From: Arcicella aurantiaca
GTDB lineage: Bacteria; Bacteroidota; Bacteroidia; Cytophagales; Spirosomataceae
Assembly: GCF_003148625.1 (NCBI RefSeq)
Contig: NZ_QGGO01000003.1
Span: forward strand, 247,214 to 311,213
DNA: 64,000 nucleotides
Direction: 5' to 3'
This document shows, piece by piece, positions 26,688 through 35,198 of this stretch. The notes under the pieces were generated by a model. It made no database searches and had not been told where the DNA came from. It saw only the letters and a list, made by a program, of their open reading frames with translations. Positions within the stretch are counted from its first letter, which is position 1; each line of letters starts with the position of its first letter. The position numbers and the translations under genes were made by a program.

Positions 26688-27020
26688 TATTATGGGTTGG
26701 ATTATTAAACTTTTATATTAAGTAAGGATTATACACTTTCAAAATACAAAGGTTTAGTGGAGAATCGACTCTCAAAGTCCGCCAACTTTTTAAAATCAAT
26801 TTACTCCACTTCCTCTGCTAATACGGATTTGGAATTGATCGTTCTGCAACATCTGTTCTGCGTCCGCCAACACATCGTAGCGTGCAAAACTTTCCTCCCC
26901 GTAAGGTCTTTCCCGAAGGTTGCCCTTTAAAAACGTCCGCCAACATTTTTAAATTGTTGCTCACTTCGGGGAAATTTTTCAAACACATTTTTACATATAA
27001 TTTTAATATGTTTATCATGT
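26688..27020 (-). other. Candidate non-coding RNA locus with three GTCCGCCAAC boxes
   Basis: About 330 bp locally richer in GC than the flanks. It carries three copies of the decamer GTCCGCCAAC (26777-26786, 26862-26871, 26935-26944) and internal palindromes such as CCCCGTAAGG / CCTTACGGGG. On the minus strand it ends in the terminator at 26653-26687. A 68-codon frame inside it does not look like protein. It could also be the relic of a repeat element. Confidence 0.35.
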
Positions 27021-27488
27021 GCAAATCAGCATTAAATAATCAAAATGGCTGATTAAATTTTAACTCAAAAAAATGTAAAATACGGTGGTAAAAAGGGCAG
27101 AGAAATTCTGCAAGAAAGGAATTGTAAATGAATTCCGCCACTGTTATTTTTCAAAGATTTGGTTTAGCTATATCGAGGCTTTTTTGTTTGAATTCTCCTA
27201 ATTTAACAGGAGAATTCAAACTCCTTAGCTTGACCCAAATTCTCTTCATGGCGGTAAAAAGATTGGATTTTAGTCAATTAATAATAGAAATCTGCATTTA
27301 GACTTCTGATATTTTTGTTTTCAATTACCGTGCCAAACTTTCTTGACAGGTTACTACTTTTTTTAGTTTTTGTCTTCCGACTCCTAACATTTGTGGCGGC
27401 ATTGCTGGGATAATTATGTTATGACAAATGCCGTGCCAAACTTTTTGTGAAATAAGAAAAAAGTAAAAAGAAAAGTTTTAAGCCTTAA
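27021..27488. other. Intergenic region with one strong hairpin
   Basis: No gene seen. It holds a perfect 14-bp hairpin at 27186-27221 (GTTTGAATTCTCCT and complement, 8-nt loop) and two occurrences of CCGTGCCAAACTTT (27329 and 27431 regions). Otherwise AT-rich. Confidence 0.5.
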
Positions 27489-28370
27489 TTATTGAGGAAT
27501 AGCCAAACTTCTCCATAAATAAAAAACCGTGTAGGCTTCCCAATTTTTAAAATTGATAAAAAACGATTCTATTTCTCCACGACTGGGGCGTTTTGGGAAT
27601 TTTTTTAGACAATGTAGGGCATTATATAATCCAACATCTCCGTAGGTTATACATTCTAATCTTTTTAAAGATTTCATCAAGGCATAATTGGCTGTCCATT
27701 CTCCGATACCCCGCACTTGAATTAGTTTTTTGAGGGCTTCGTCTGTACTTAATTCAGAAAGTTTTGCTTTGGAAATATTTCCATCTACAAATTGTTTGGC
27801 AATTTCTATTAAATACTCTGCTTTTCTATTTGAAAATTGCATCGGTAATAAATCCTCAACTTTTAACTTGGCAACAACTTCGCAAGAAGGAAAAGCATAA
27901 TACACAGAATTTTGAAAGTGAAATGTTGTGCCATAGACTTCAGTAAAACGTCTTTTGAGTTTGTAAGCAAAATTCAAATTGATTTGCTGACCAATAATTG
28001 ACCAACATAATGCTTCAAATAAATCAGGAATGCCCAAAAGTCGCAGACCTTTATATTCAGTAACCATGTAATTGAGGTCAGAATCTTGATGTAGAAGATG
28101 ATAAAAATCTGTTAAGTCTCGTTCAATGTCAAACCATTCTTTTACAAAATCAATAACAATTTGTTGCTGCGGATTCCCTTCTAAAATAGTGATAATTAGA
28201 TTTTGTTCTTTTTCAGAAATGTCAATTAAGATTGGTATTGCTTGAACTAAAATTAACTTCCTGACTGAAGATTCTCGGATTTCATGCAGACAGTCATCAT
28301 AATTTCTATCTAAAAACCAAAGACATTCTTGAAAAGAGAAATTGGGAGGAATTGGAATTGAAAAAGTCAT
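27489..28370 (-). CDS. DNA-3-methyladenine glycosylase (AlkA-like, HhH-GPD)
   Basis: Excises alkylated bases in base-excision repair. The helix-hairpin-helix and GPD region is clear: EALCWSIIGQQINLNFAYKLKRRF, then LIQVRGIGEWTANYALMKSL, and the catalytic Asp in ITYGDVGLYNAL. I place the start at the internal ATG (28370), giving 293 aa beginning MTFSIPIPPNFSFQECLWFL. The 11-residue hydrophobic extension possible upstream (to 28403) is not typical of a cytoplasmic glycosylase. Divergent from the alkyltransferase gene. Confidence 0.88.
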   Translation of the reverse strand: MTFSIPIPPNFSFQECLWFLDRNYDDCLHEIRESSVRKLILVQAIPILIDISEKEQNLIITILEGNPQQQIVIDFVKEWFDIERDLTDFYHLLHQDSDLNYMVTEYKGLRLLGIPDLFEALCWSIIGQQINLNFAYKLKRRFTEVYGTTFHFQNSVYYAFPSCEVVAKLKVEDLLPMQFSNRKAEYLIEIAKQFVDGNISKAKLSELSTDEALKKLIQVRGIGEWTANYALMKSLKRLECITYGDVGLYNALHCLKKFPKRPSRGEIESFFINFKNWEAYTVFYLWRSLAIPQ

Positions 28371-28482
28371 AAGCAAAGAAGTCAAAACAATCGTTAAAAT
28401 CAAAACGCAAGATACGGAATAGAAATATGTGAAAAAATCTGCAAATTGCGTAAAAGGAAAACGAATTTCACTCCTTTAATTT

Positions 28483-28995
28483 ATGGAAGATACAATTTTT
28501 ACAAAATATATAGATTCTCCTTTGGGCGAATTAGAAATTTCAGCAACGGAAGATTATTTGACCTCTATTTTATTTGTAGATGCCCAAAAGAAGCCAAGTC
28601 CAAGAAAGGTAGAAACGGATTATGTTCCAAAAGTAATAACCGATTATATTCAGCAAATTACCGAATACTTTGAGGGAAATCGAAAAGATTTTGACTTGAA
28701 AATTCAACACAAAGGGACAGATTTTCAGAAGACCGTTTGGGCAGCATTAGAAAATATTCCTTTCGGCAAAACGATTTCCTATTTAGAATTATCTCGTAGA
28801 ATTGGCAACGAAAAAGCCATTCGTGCCGTAGGAACAACCAATGGGAATAACAAATTTAATATCATTGTTCCTTGCCACAGAGTTATTGGTGCAAATGGTT
28901 CATTGGTTGGTTATGGTGGCGATTTATGGCGAAAAAAATGGCTTTTGGAACATGAAGCCAAGTTTTCAGGAAATTATCAAACAAGTTTGTTTTAG
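28483..28995 (+). CDS. ogt: Methylated-DNA--[protein]-cysteine S-methyltransferase
   Basis: A suicide repair protein that removes O6-alkyl groups from guanine. 170 aa. Contains the active-site motif FNIIVPCHRVIGANGSLVGYGG with acceptor Cys in PCHRV (about 127) and the DNA-binding helix KTISYLELSRRIGNEKAIRAVG with the Arg finger. Divergent from the AlkA-like gene, so the two alkylation-repair genes probably share a control region of about 110 bp. The stop codon lies 2 nt before a MITE-like element. Confidence 0.94.
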   Translation: MEDTIFTKYIDSPLGELEISATEDYLTSILFVDAQKKPSPRKVETDYVPKVITDYIQQITEYFEGNRKDFDLKIQHKGTDFQKTVWAALENIPFGKTISYLELSRRIGNEKAIRAVGTTNGNNKFNIIVPCHRVIGANGSLVGYGGDLWRKKWLLEHEAKFSGNYQTSLF

Positions 28996-28997
28996 TA

Positions 28998-29159
28998 ATA
29001 CAGGCTTTAGTACACTGTTTAATAAGTTATTTCAACTTCCCGAAACAATTCCATTGTGGGTTAAACTTTCGGGAAGTGGTCGAGAGGTTCACTTCCCGAA
29101 AGTTTTTTCTACTTTCGGGAAGTTGAAGAAACTTATTAAACACTGTATTTAGCCTGTAT
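28998..29159. mobile_element. Complete 162-bp MITE-like element
   Basis: Terminal inverted repeats of at least 30 bp: ATACAGGCT...TGTTTAATAAGTT at the left and AACTTATTAAACA...AGCCTGTAT at the right, with few mismatches. Inside are ACTTCCCGAAA / TTTCGGGAAGT hairpins. No coding frame. A broken relative lies at 20537-20684; the CTTCCCGAAAGTTT core recurs at 48096-48128. The transposase that would move it is not in the window. Confidence 0.8.
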
Positions 29160-29469
29160 CTGAAATTTACCTTTACAGACTAAAGTCTGTGTTACTGCCT
29201 AACGGCATAATTTTTGCTCATATTTATTGATTGATTTTCAGAGCTATGCCAAAAACAAAATATCTTGAAAATCTTTTTGCCAAGAATTTAATTATATCCC
29301 CTAATTGCCAAGTAGAGGTGTTTTTATCAATAATAATTGATAAAATTAAACAGTAAAACAAATCTGAAAATTCTTTTCAGAGGTTTTCTGTTAAGCCTAA
29401 GTTTTAATAATTTATCGCTCTGAGCGATTTTAAATTAAATCTTTTCAGCTTAAAAACTACCCATTGGTG
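29160..29469. other. Intergenic region upstream of the SdrD-B-like gene
   Basis: Contains a short hairpin ACAGACTAAAGTCTGT (29175-29190), related to the 25-bp palindrome at 30595-30652, and TCGCT-CTG-AGCGA near 29414. A 36-codon frame at 29246-29356 was not accepted as a gene. Presumably holds the promoter of the next gene. Confidence 0.5.
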
Positions 29470-30597
29470 ATGAAGAAATCTTCCCATTTTCAAATCTCAA
29501 AAACAGCAATCATTTGCTTGTTATTCTTTCTATTTTTTACGATTACGTTTAAAATGAAAGCCCAAATTAGCATTTCGGTTAAAGATACGATACCCACTTG
29601 TTTGGGGGCTAACTTTAAAATTGCAACAACAACTAATGCAGGAACTGGAGCAACTTTTTCGTGGCAAGGTCCTAATGGCTATACTTCGTCAGAAAAAGAC
29701 GCAACAATCACAAACTTGATTGACAAAGGTATGGGCGTTTATACCGTAACGGTTTCTATAACTGGACAATCGGCAACGGCAACAACTTTGGTTAAATCAA
29801 ATGCTATTGAGGTGGCAGTTATTGGTGGTTTTACAAATGTATGCGTGGGTGAAAATTTACGATTGAGGGATGTGATTATTCGTAACGCAAACGAACAACC
29901 TTTATCTTATGCTTGGACTGGTCCAGATAGTTATACTTCAACGGCTTCTGCCACCAATATTCCAACCACTGAAGACCTCCGTCAAGTGGGAACTTATACA
30001 TTAACAGAAACGTATGAAAATGGTTGTATTGTTATTGCTTCGTTAGTGCCAACGGTGAATAAATGTTTGAGTATCGGTAATTTAGTTTGGAACGATACCA
30101 ATAATGATGGCTTGAATAATAATACAGAAGTTGGACTTGGCAATGTGGCAGTTAGGCTATATAAAGCTAAAATTGAAGGCGGTTCGCCAACGAATAATGT
30201 TGATGGCGTTGCTATTCAGACAACGACAACCAACGCCACAACAGGTAAATATCTTTTTGCGAATTTAGTTCCGGGATTTTATATTGTAGAAGTAGAAGCT
30301 CCAACAGATTATAAGTCGAGCGTGGGCGTAAATGGTTCTCCAACAGGTATTTACGAGCCTTCTATAAGTGCAAATGATGATATTAATAACGATGATGATG
30401 GCACAACGGTTTCAGGGCAAACCGTCAGAACAAATTATATAGAACTGAGTAATTATACAGAACCGCAAAACGATGGAGACTCCACAAACGGTACTGCGGC
30501 AGATAAAAATTCTAACTTAACCATTGATTTTGGACTTCATAAATCTGAATGTCCTGCAATTCCTAAATGTGTTCCGTTTATTGCTAAAAAGATTTAA
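29470..30597 (+). CDS. Secreted SdrD B-like/Ig-like domain protein
   Basis: About 375 aa from ATG 29470. Signal peptide KTAIICLLFFLFFTITFKMKAQ. Two PKD/Ig-like segments (ISVKDTIPTCLGANFKI...WQGPNGYTS; WTGPDSYTSTASATNIPTTE) are followed by one SdrD B-like repeat: SIGNLVWNDTNNDGLNNNTEVGLGNVAVRLY ... GKYLFANLVPGFYIVEVEAPTDY, with Ca-binding-like Asp/Asn clusters (NDDINNDDDGT). It ends CPAIPKCVPFIAKKI with no type IX sorting domain in the visible sequence. Probably a cell-surface or matrix protein. Its stop codon forms the left base of a perfect palindrome. Confidence 0.8.
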   Translation: MKKSSHFQISKTAIICLLFFLFFTITFKMKAQISISVKDTIPTCLGANFKIATTTNAGTGATFSWQGPNGYTSSEKDATITNLIDKGMGVYTVTVSITGQSATATTLVKSNAIEVAVIGGFTNVCVGENLRLRDVIIRNANEQPLSYAWTGPDSYTSTASATNIPTTEDLRQVGTYTLTETYENGCIVIASLVPTVNKCLSIGNLVWNDTNNDGLNNNTEVGLGNVAVRLYKAKIEGGSPTNNVDGVAIQTTTTNATTGKYLFANLVPGFYIVEVEAPTDYKSSVGVNGSPTGIYEPSISANDDINNDDDGTTVSGQTVRTNYIELSNYTEPQNDGDSTNGTAADKNSNLTIDFGLHKSECPAIPKCVPFIAKKI

Positions 30598-30652
30598 GTA
30601 GCACATACTTTAGTCTGTATGTTTGAGTACAGACTAAAGTATGTGCTACTTA
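30595..30652. terminator. Perfect 25-bp palindrome joining two convergent stop codons
   Basis: Arms 30595-30619 (TAAGTAGCACATACTTTAGT...) and 30628-30652, fully complementary, with an 8-nt loop. The TAA of the SdrD-like gene is the first triplet; the TAA of the dGTPase gene (minus strand) is the last. Serves as a shared 3' end for both transcripts; lacks a long T-run. Confidence 0.85.
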
Positions 30653-32011
30653 ATGAATTGTAATACCAGTAATCCGCCTATACAAATCTACGGCATACAA
30701 ATCAGACATTCCCGCTACAAAGTCCACAACAATTTGAATATTGTTGTACAAATCTCCTTGTTTGATGTTCGATTGTTTGGGAATTAGTTGTAATAATTTC
30801 CCTGATTTGGGGCGTTGTGGATGCAAAATTGCCGTAACAAATTCGTCTAATAATGCTCCAATTACGTTGTAGCCTGCAATTTCTATTTCAATGACCGATT
30901 TATGATTGTAAATATCGCTAATTGAAATTTTATCGACATTCTTTAAGCAAGCAAGCGTATGAGTGTCCAAAATATCAATTAAAGATTTATTCAAATTACC
31001 CGCTAACATCTCTTTTTCATGCTCTAAAAACGCTTCTGTACATTTTTGAGAAAGCAGATTTATCAACATGGCTCGTAGGAAAGACAACTTTTCATTATTA
31101 TCTTCAATACGATGTAATTTATCATTTTTGATGTAGTTATAAGTCTTTTCGTCTTTTTCCCAGAATGGTAAAAGCAAATCAATTACTTGCTGAACACTCA
31201 AAATTCGGAGACGGTGAGCATCTTCTAAATCAATAATTCTGTAACAAATATCGTCGGCGGCTTCCATCAAAAATACGAAAGGGTGGCGAGCGTAGGTGTT
31301 GCGTTCATCGTCTAAAACCCTAATGTTCAATTCAGCGGCTACTTTTCGGTAAATCTCAATTTCTGAATCAAAAAATCCAGACTTTTTTGTGCCAATAAAT
31401 CCTGTTGTTTTATCAAATCCATTAGTCGAATCCGTTGGATATTTCACGATGGAAGCAATGGCGGTGTAAGTCAATTTATGACCATTGTCGGCATTGGTTA
31501 AAATTCTGAAAGCATTGGCATTTCCTTCAAATCTACGGAAATCATTGAGCTGATTTTCTGAAAGCTCGGCTTCTAAAGTGTCTTTTGTTTCTCCCGAAAG
31601 GTTATCGAAATAATTTCTGATAGCAGACTCGCCCGAATGCCCAAAAGGAGGATTTCCAATATCATGAGCCAAACAAGCCGTAGCAATAACGGTAGGTAAA
31701 TCGTAGCGGTAAAACTCATGGAAATCGGCTGATTCTTCTGGATATTTTTGGGATAATTTTACTCCAACAGCTTTTCCCAAAGAACGTCCAACCGATGCCA
31801 CTTCCAAACTATGTGTTAGCCGATTATGAACGAAAATAGGGCCGGGAACTGGAAAAACTTGCGTTTTATTTTGCATCCTTCTGAAAGGAGAAGAAAAAAT
31901 AAGTCGGTCATAATCACGTAAATAAGCATTCCGAACGGGGTCAGATTTTTCATTTTCGTACTTTTTTTCATCACCGAGTCGCTTGCTTGTGTATAGAGTT
32001 TTCCAGTTCAT
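30650..32011 (-). CDS. dgt: Deoxyguanosinetriphosphate triphosphohydrolase
   Basis: Hydrolyses dGTP to deoxyguanosine and triphosphate, controlling dNTP pools. 453 aa, HD-domain family. The metal-binding HD motif is in HNRLTHSLEVASVGRSLG (His about 66) and CLAHDIGNPPFGHSGE (about 115), with the third ligand region MEAADDICYRIIDLEDA near 250. The N-terminal YTSKRLG...RSDYDRLIFSSPFRRMQNKTQVFP-type start is standard. Also implicated in phage resistance in some bacteria. Confidence 0.93.
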   Translation of the reverse strand: MNWKTLYTSKRLGDEKKYENEKSDPVRNAYLRDYDRLIFSSPFRRMQNKTQVFPVPGPIFVHNRLTHSLEVASVGRSLGKAVGVKLSQKYPEESADFHEFYRYDLPTVIATACLAHDIGNPPFGHSGESAIRNYFDNLSGETKDTLEAELSENQLNDFRRFEGNANAFRILTNADNGHKLTYTAIASIVKYPTDSTNGFDKTTGFIGTKKSGFFDSEIEIYRKVAAELNIRVLDDERNTYARHPFVFLMEAADDICYRIIDLEDAHRLRILSVQQVIDLLLPFWEKDEKTYNYIKNDKLHRIEDNNEKLSFLRAMLINLLSQKCTEAFLEHEKEMLAGNLNKSLIDILDTHTLACLKNVDKISISDIYNHKSVIEIEIAGYNVIGALLDEFVTAILHPQRPKSGKLLQLIPKQSNIKQGDLYNNIQIVVDFVAGMSDLYAVDLYRRITGITIH

Positions 32012-32128
32012 AATTGCGTAAAAAGGCTGACCTTAGTTATCGGTTAAATTCAATAATTTCTTTATTCAAATTTATGATTTCTGAGTGCTAATTTCTAATT
32101 TACGATAGAAGAAATTTCATCAACAAAT

Positions 32129-33460
32129 ATGAGCCACAAAAACAAACTAAACCTTTTCGATACCATTATGCTTGTGGTGAGCCTAATTATTGGTATGGGG
32201 ATTTTCAGAAATCCCGTAGAAGTAGCCAAAACGGCACAAACTCCCACAATTTTCTTTTTAGCTTGGATTTTAGGTGGAGTCATCAGCTTTTTGGGCGGTT
32301 TAACTTACGCAGAAATCGGTTCAAGATATGCCGTAAAAGGCGGATTTTACAAGATTTTCTCCTATTGTTATCACCCCGCTTTTGCTTTTATGGTCAACTG
32401 GATGTTAGTAATTTCAAATGCGGGAGCAGTTTCAATTGTGGCAATGGTCGGAGCGGAATACATCAATCCTGTTTTGATGCCCGAATCATTACAAAATCAA
32501 TTGGGAATTAAAATTACATCTATCAGCACCATCGTGATTTTATACGCTATCAATTTTATCGGAATTAGACTTTCGGCAAAGACGCAAAATGTGCTTTCAA
32601 TGATAAAAATTGTGTTGATGGGCTTGCTGATTCTTACCATTTTCGGAAATCACCCCACGCCAAAAACTTCAACCAATTTAGTGAGCGAACATTGGGAAAC
32701 GATGGATTATTTTAAGGCTTTGGCTCTTAGTTTCATTCCAATTTTCTTTACGTATGGAGGTTATCAGCAAACCATAAATTTTGGAACAGATATTGAAAAT
32801 CCTTCAAAAAACACTCCAAAGGGCATTTTTATTGGTTGTGGCTTGGTGATGTTTTTATATTTGGCAATCAATTTTGCGTATTATAAAGTATTGGGAATGG
32901 ACGGAATGGCAAATTCTACTTCATTAACTTCTGATTTGGCGAAGGTATTTTTTGGAGAAACAGGCTCAAAAGTTACGTCAGTTTTGTTATTTATTTCGGT
33001 TTTAACTTTTGTCAATTCGTCGATGTTGACTAATCCACGAGTGTATTATGCCATGGCAGAGGACGGCGTTTTGCCCAAGTTTTTCAGTAAACAAAATGAC
33101 CAATCGCAAGTGCAAGAAATTGCTTTGACAGTCTATGTTAGCTTTTTGATTTTGTTTCTTTTCTTCGGAGATTCGTTCAAGGAATTGCTAAACTATGTCA
33201 TGTTTTGCGACTCAATAGGAATGATTACTTCTGCTTTTACTATTTTTATTTTACGTAAAAAAATCACAGAAACATCTGAAAGTCTTTATACCATTGGCTT
33301 CGGGAAAGTGCTTTTCCCTGCTATTTTTATCATTACTTATACATTGGTGGCAGTAAGTGCTTTAATCAGTAACAAGGAAAATTTACCAATCGCAATTGGT
33401 TTATTTTTAGGAGGTTTGCCTTTGTATTATCTCATTAAAAAGATTATTCCAAAATCGTAG
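32129..33460 (+). CDS. APC-family amino-acid permease
   Basis: A 443-aa inner-membrane transporter with about 12 hydrophobic segments. The first helix reads LFDTIMLVVSLIIGMGIFRNP, with the unwound GxG(I/M)F substrate site typical of APC transporters, followed by WILGGVISFLGGLTYAEIGSRY. Likely an amino-acid importer or exchanger of the LAT/SteT type; specificity unknown. It is followed by two short hairpins and then the DUF2809 gene in the same direction. Confidence 0.9.
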   Translation: MSHKNKLNLFDTIMLVVSLIIGMGIFRNPVEVAKTAQTPTIFFLAWILGGVISFLGGLTYAEIGSRYAVKGGFYKIFSYCYHPAFAFMVNWMLVISNAGAVSIVAMVGAEYINPVLMPESLQNQLGIKITSISTIVILYAINFIGIRLSAKTQNVLSMIKIVLMGLLILTIFGNHPTPKTSTNLVSEHWETMDYFKALALSFIPIFFTYGGYQQTINFGTDIENPSKNTPKGIFIGCGLVMFLYLAINFAYYKVLGMDGMANSTSLTSDLAKVFFGETGSKVTSVLLFISVLTFVNSSMLTNPRVYYAMAEDGVLPKFFSKQNDQSQVQEIALTVYVSFLILFLFFGDSFKELLNYVMFCDSIGMITSAFTIFILRKKITETSESLYTIGFGKVLFPAIFIITYTLVAVSALISNKENLPIAIGLFLGGLPLYYLIKKIIPKS

Positions 33461-33461
33461 A

Positions 33462-33529
33462 ACAGGAATCTTTCCTGTCGTTTGAGTGTAAAATAAAGAT
33501 TAGTCAACTTTTTAAAAGTTGACTAATCT
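33462..33529. repeat. Two hairpins after the permease gene
   Basis: ACAGGAA-TCT-TTCCTGT (33462-33478), a copy of the dispersed 17-nt unit, and a 16-bp perfect palindrome AGATTAGTCAACTTTT / AAAAGTTGACTAATCT (33497-33529). Confidence 0.85.
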
Positions 33530-33553
33530 GACTGAAGAAATATAATTTAGTTG

Positions 33554-33931
33554 ATGAAAAATAGGCTAATTTACCTGCTCTGTGCATTATCCCTCATTCC
33601 GATTGGCTTGGCAACTCGTACTTTTGGCACTGAATTTATGAAACTTTATGTGGGTGATGCTTTGTGGGCGATGATGATTTATTTCGGGTTCAAAATGTTA
33701 TTTCCCCAAAAAGCAAGTGCATTTTGGTATGCTCTTGTTTTTTGTTATGCCATAGAAATCAGTCAGTTATATCATGCAGAGTGGATTGACGCCATTCGTA
33801 AGAATCGTTTAGGAGGTCTGATTTTAGGTTTTGGATTTTTATGGAGCGACTTAGTTTCTTATTTATTGGGAATTTTAGGAGGTTATTATTTGGACAAAGT
33901 AGGACAGGAATCTTTCCTGTCTTGCGATTAA
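33554..33931 (+). CDS. DUF2809 family membrane protein
   Basis: About 125 aa from ATG 33554 (a TTG one codon earlier is possible). Four hydrophobic segments; conserved family residues GLATRTF, YVGDALWAMMIYFGF, CYAIEISQLYHAEWIDAIR and LGGLILGFGFLWSDLVSY. Function unknown; related domains include VanZ-like and cell-envelope proteins. The last residues (GQESFLSCD) are encoded by the repeat unit at 33904-33920, so the natural C-terminus was probably replaced. Confidence 0.85.
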   Translation: MKNRLIYLLCALSLIPIGLATRTFGTEFMKLYVGDALWAMMIYFGFKMLFPQKASAFWYALVFCYAIEISQLYHAEWIDAIRKNRLGGLILGFGFLWSDLVSYLLGILGGYYLDKVGQESFLSCD

Positions 33932-33978
33932 CAGGAAGGATTCCCGTTTTATGGCAAATTGACAGGAAGGATTCCTGT
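33904..33978. repeat. Three tandem ACAGGAAnnnTTCCTGT units
   Basis: Units at 33904-33920, 33931-33947 (one change, CCCGT) and 33962-33978. The first lies inside the DUF2809 reading frame, the last inside the convergent methyltransferase frame, so both proteins end in repeat-encoded residues. Confidence 0.9.
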
Positions 33979-35154
33979 TTTACGGCAAATAATAACTATT
34001 TTCTGGTTTTGGGCGTCAGTCGTTGCAAAAAGATACTCATTTCCACCTTCCGAGAGCTTCAATTTCTCCCGAATTTGCTTCACCGTCAACGGAAAATTAC
34101 GAATAGTTATGTTCGCTTTATTGTCGGTTAAATGCTTTGAAATGTCCTTCTTATCCAATTTACAAACGGCTATAATTTCAAAGGCTCTTCCTTGAAAATT
34201 ATCAACTAATTTTTCAGAAGTATAAAGGTGACTATGTGGAGCAATTTTCTGTAAATCAAAGTGTTGTGCTACGAAACGGAAAGCACCCGACTTTAAAATT
34301 GACGCATTGGGTTCGTATAAAAATTGTTGTGGAGAACCCAATTTTATGGTAGCATTTTTCTCTTGAGATTTTGTGAAAGTAAACTCATTTTGCTGATTTT
34401 TGGCAAGATTAATGGCGTGTAACTTCAGCCCCAACTCCTCTCCAACAGAGCGGGGAGACTGTATGTGAAATAACACTTCTTTAACCTCATTTTCAACTGC
34501 TACGATATAGACGTGTGCGACATTTCCTAAGTCAGAAATTGCCAAATCAATATCCAACATCGGAGAGGTTTTCAGTAAAATATTATCTGTTTTTTCAAAT
34601 AGTAAATCTTTGATTTGTAGAATATTAGGTTCACAATCTTGTAATCTAACTACTTTGCTACCTGTATCGTCTCGGCGGTGTGGGTCGAGATAAACCCAAG
34701 AAAAATTATGGGTGCTTTTCTCAAAATTCTCCACTGAATTTCCCGAAATGAAACCTACATTTTCAATACCTAATTGCTCAAAATTGTATTTCGTAACATT
34801 TAGTAAATCAGCGTTTTGTTCATTGTAAAAAGCCTTTTTGAAGTTTTTACTCATGTATGCAATATCTACGCCCATGCCTCCTGTGAGGTCAATGAGCGTA
34901 TCTCCTTGCACTAAATTTGCCTTAAATTTTGCTGTAATTTCAGAAGAACATTGCTCCACAGAAAGCATTTTAGGAAATACAATTCCTTCATTTTCAAACC
35001 ATTCTGGGAGTTTTACTTTGGCTTTTTGTCTGGCTTTAATTTGTAAAACCAAATCGGGAATATTGAGATTTGGGTACTTTTTAGCCTGTAAAAGTAAAGT
35101 CGTTACTTCATCGTTTTGATGAGCTTTGATGAAGTCTTTTTCAGCTTCTGACAA
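33949..35154 (-). CDS. Class I SAM-dependent methyltransferase with THUMP-like C-terminal domain
   Basis: 401 aa. The Rossmann-type AdoMet site is DTLIDLTGGMGVDIAYMSK (about 80-98), followed by an acidic loop FYNEQNADLL and a DPHRRD motif (SWVYLDPHRRDDTG, about 155) in the position of the catalytic D/NPP(Y/F). The C-terminal third is the THUMP-like region common in Bacteroidota homologues, suggesting an RNA substrate. Exact modification unknown. The last ten residues (KTGILPVNLP) are encoded by the palindromic repeat. Confidence 0.85.
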   Translation of the reverse strand: MSEAEKDFIKAHQNDEVTTLLLQAKKYPNLNIPDLVLQIKARQKAKVKLPEWFENEGIVFPKMLSVEQCSSEITAKFKANLVQGDTLIDLTGGMGVDIAYMSKNFKKAFYNEQNADLLNVTKYNFEQLGIENVGFISGNSVENFEKSTHNFSWVYLDPHRRDDTGSKVVRLQDCEPNILQIKDLLFEKTDNILLKTSPMLDIDLAISDLGNVAHVYIVAVENEVKEVLFHIQSPRSVGEELGLKLHAINLAKNQQNEFTFTKSQEKNATIKLGSPQQFLYEPNASILKSGAFRFVAQHFDLQKIAPHSHLYTSEKLVDNFQGRAFEIIAVCKLDKKDISKHLTDNKANITIRNFPLTVKQIREKLKLSEGGNEYLFATTDAQNQKIVIICRKTGILPVNLP

Positions 35155-35198
35155 TGAATATTTCTCTAAATTTTCGATAAATCTTTTTTTCTGTAAAA

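Noticed and set aside
26880..26960. GGAGGAAAGT string resembling part of RNase P RNA
   Set aside because: The remaining conserved P RNA segments are absent around it.
26818..27024. 68-codon minus-strand frame
   Set aside because: Lies in the palindrome-rich candidate RNA region, has no protein-like hydrophobic pattern and no family resemblance.
29246..29356. 36-codon frame starting MPKTKYLENLF
   Set aside because: Too short, no terminator or conserved feature; probably chance in AT-rich DNA.
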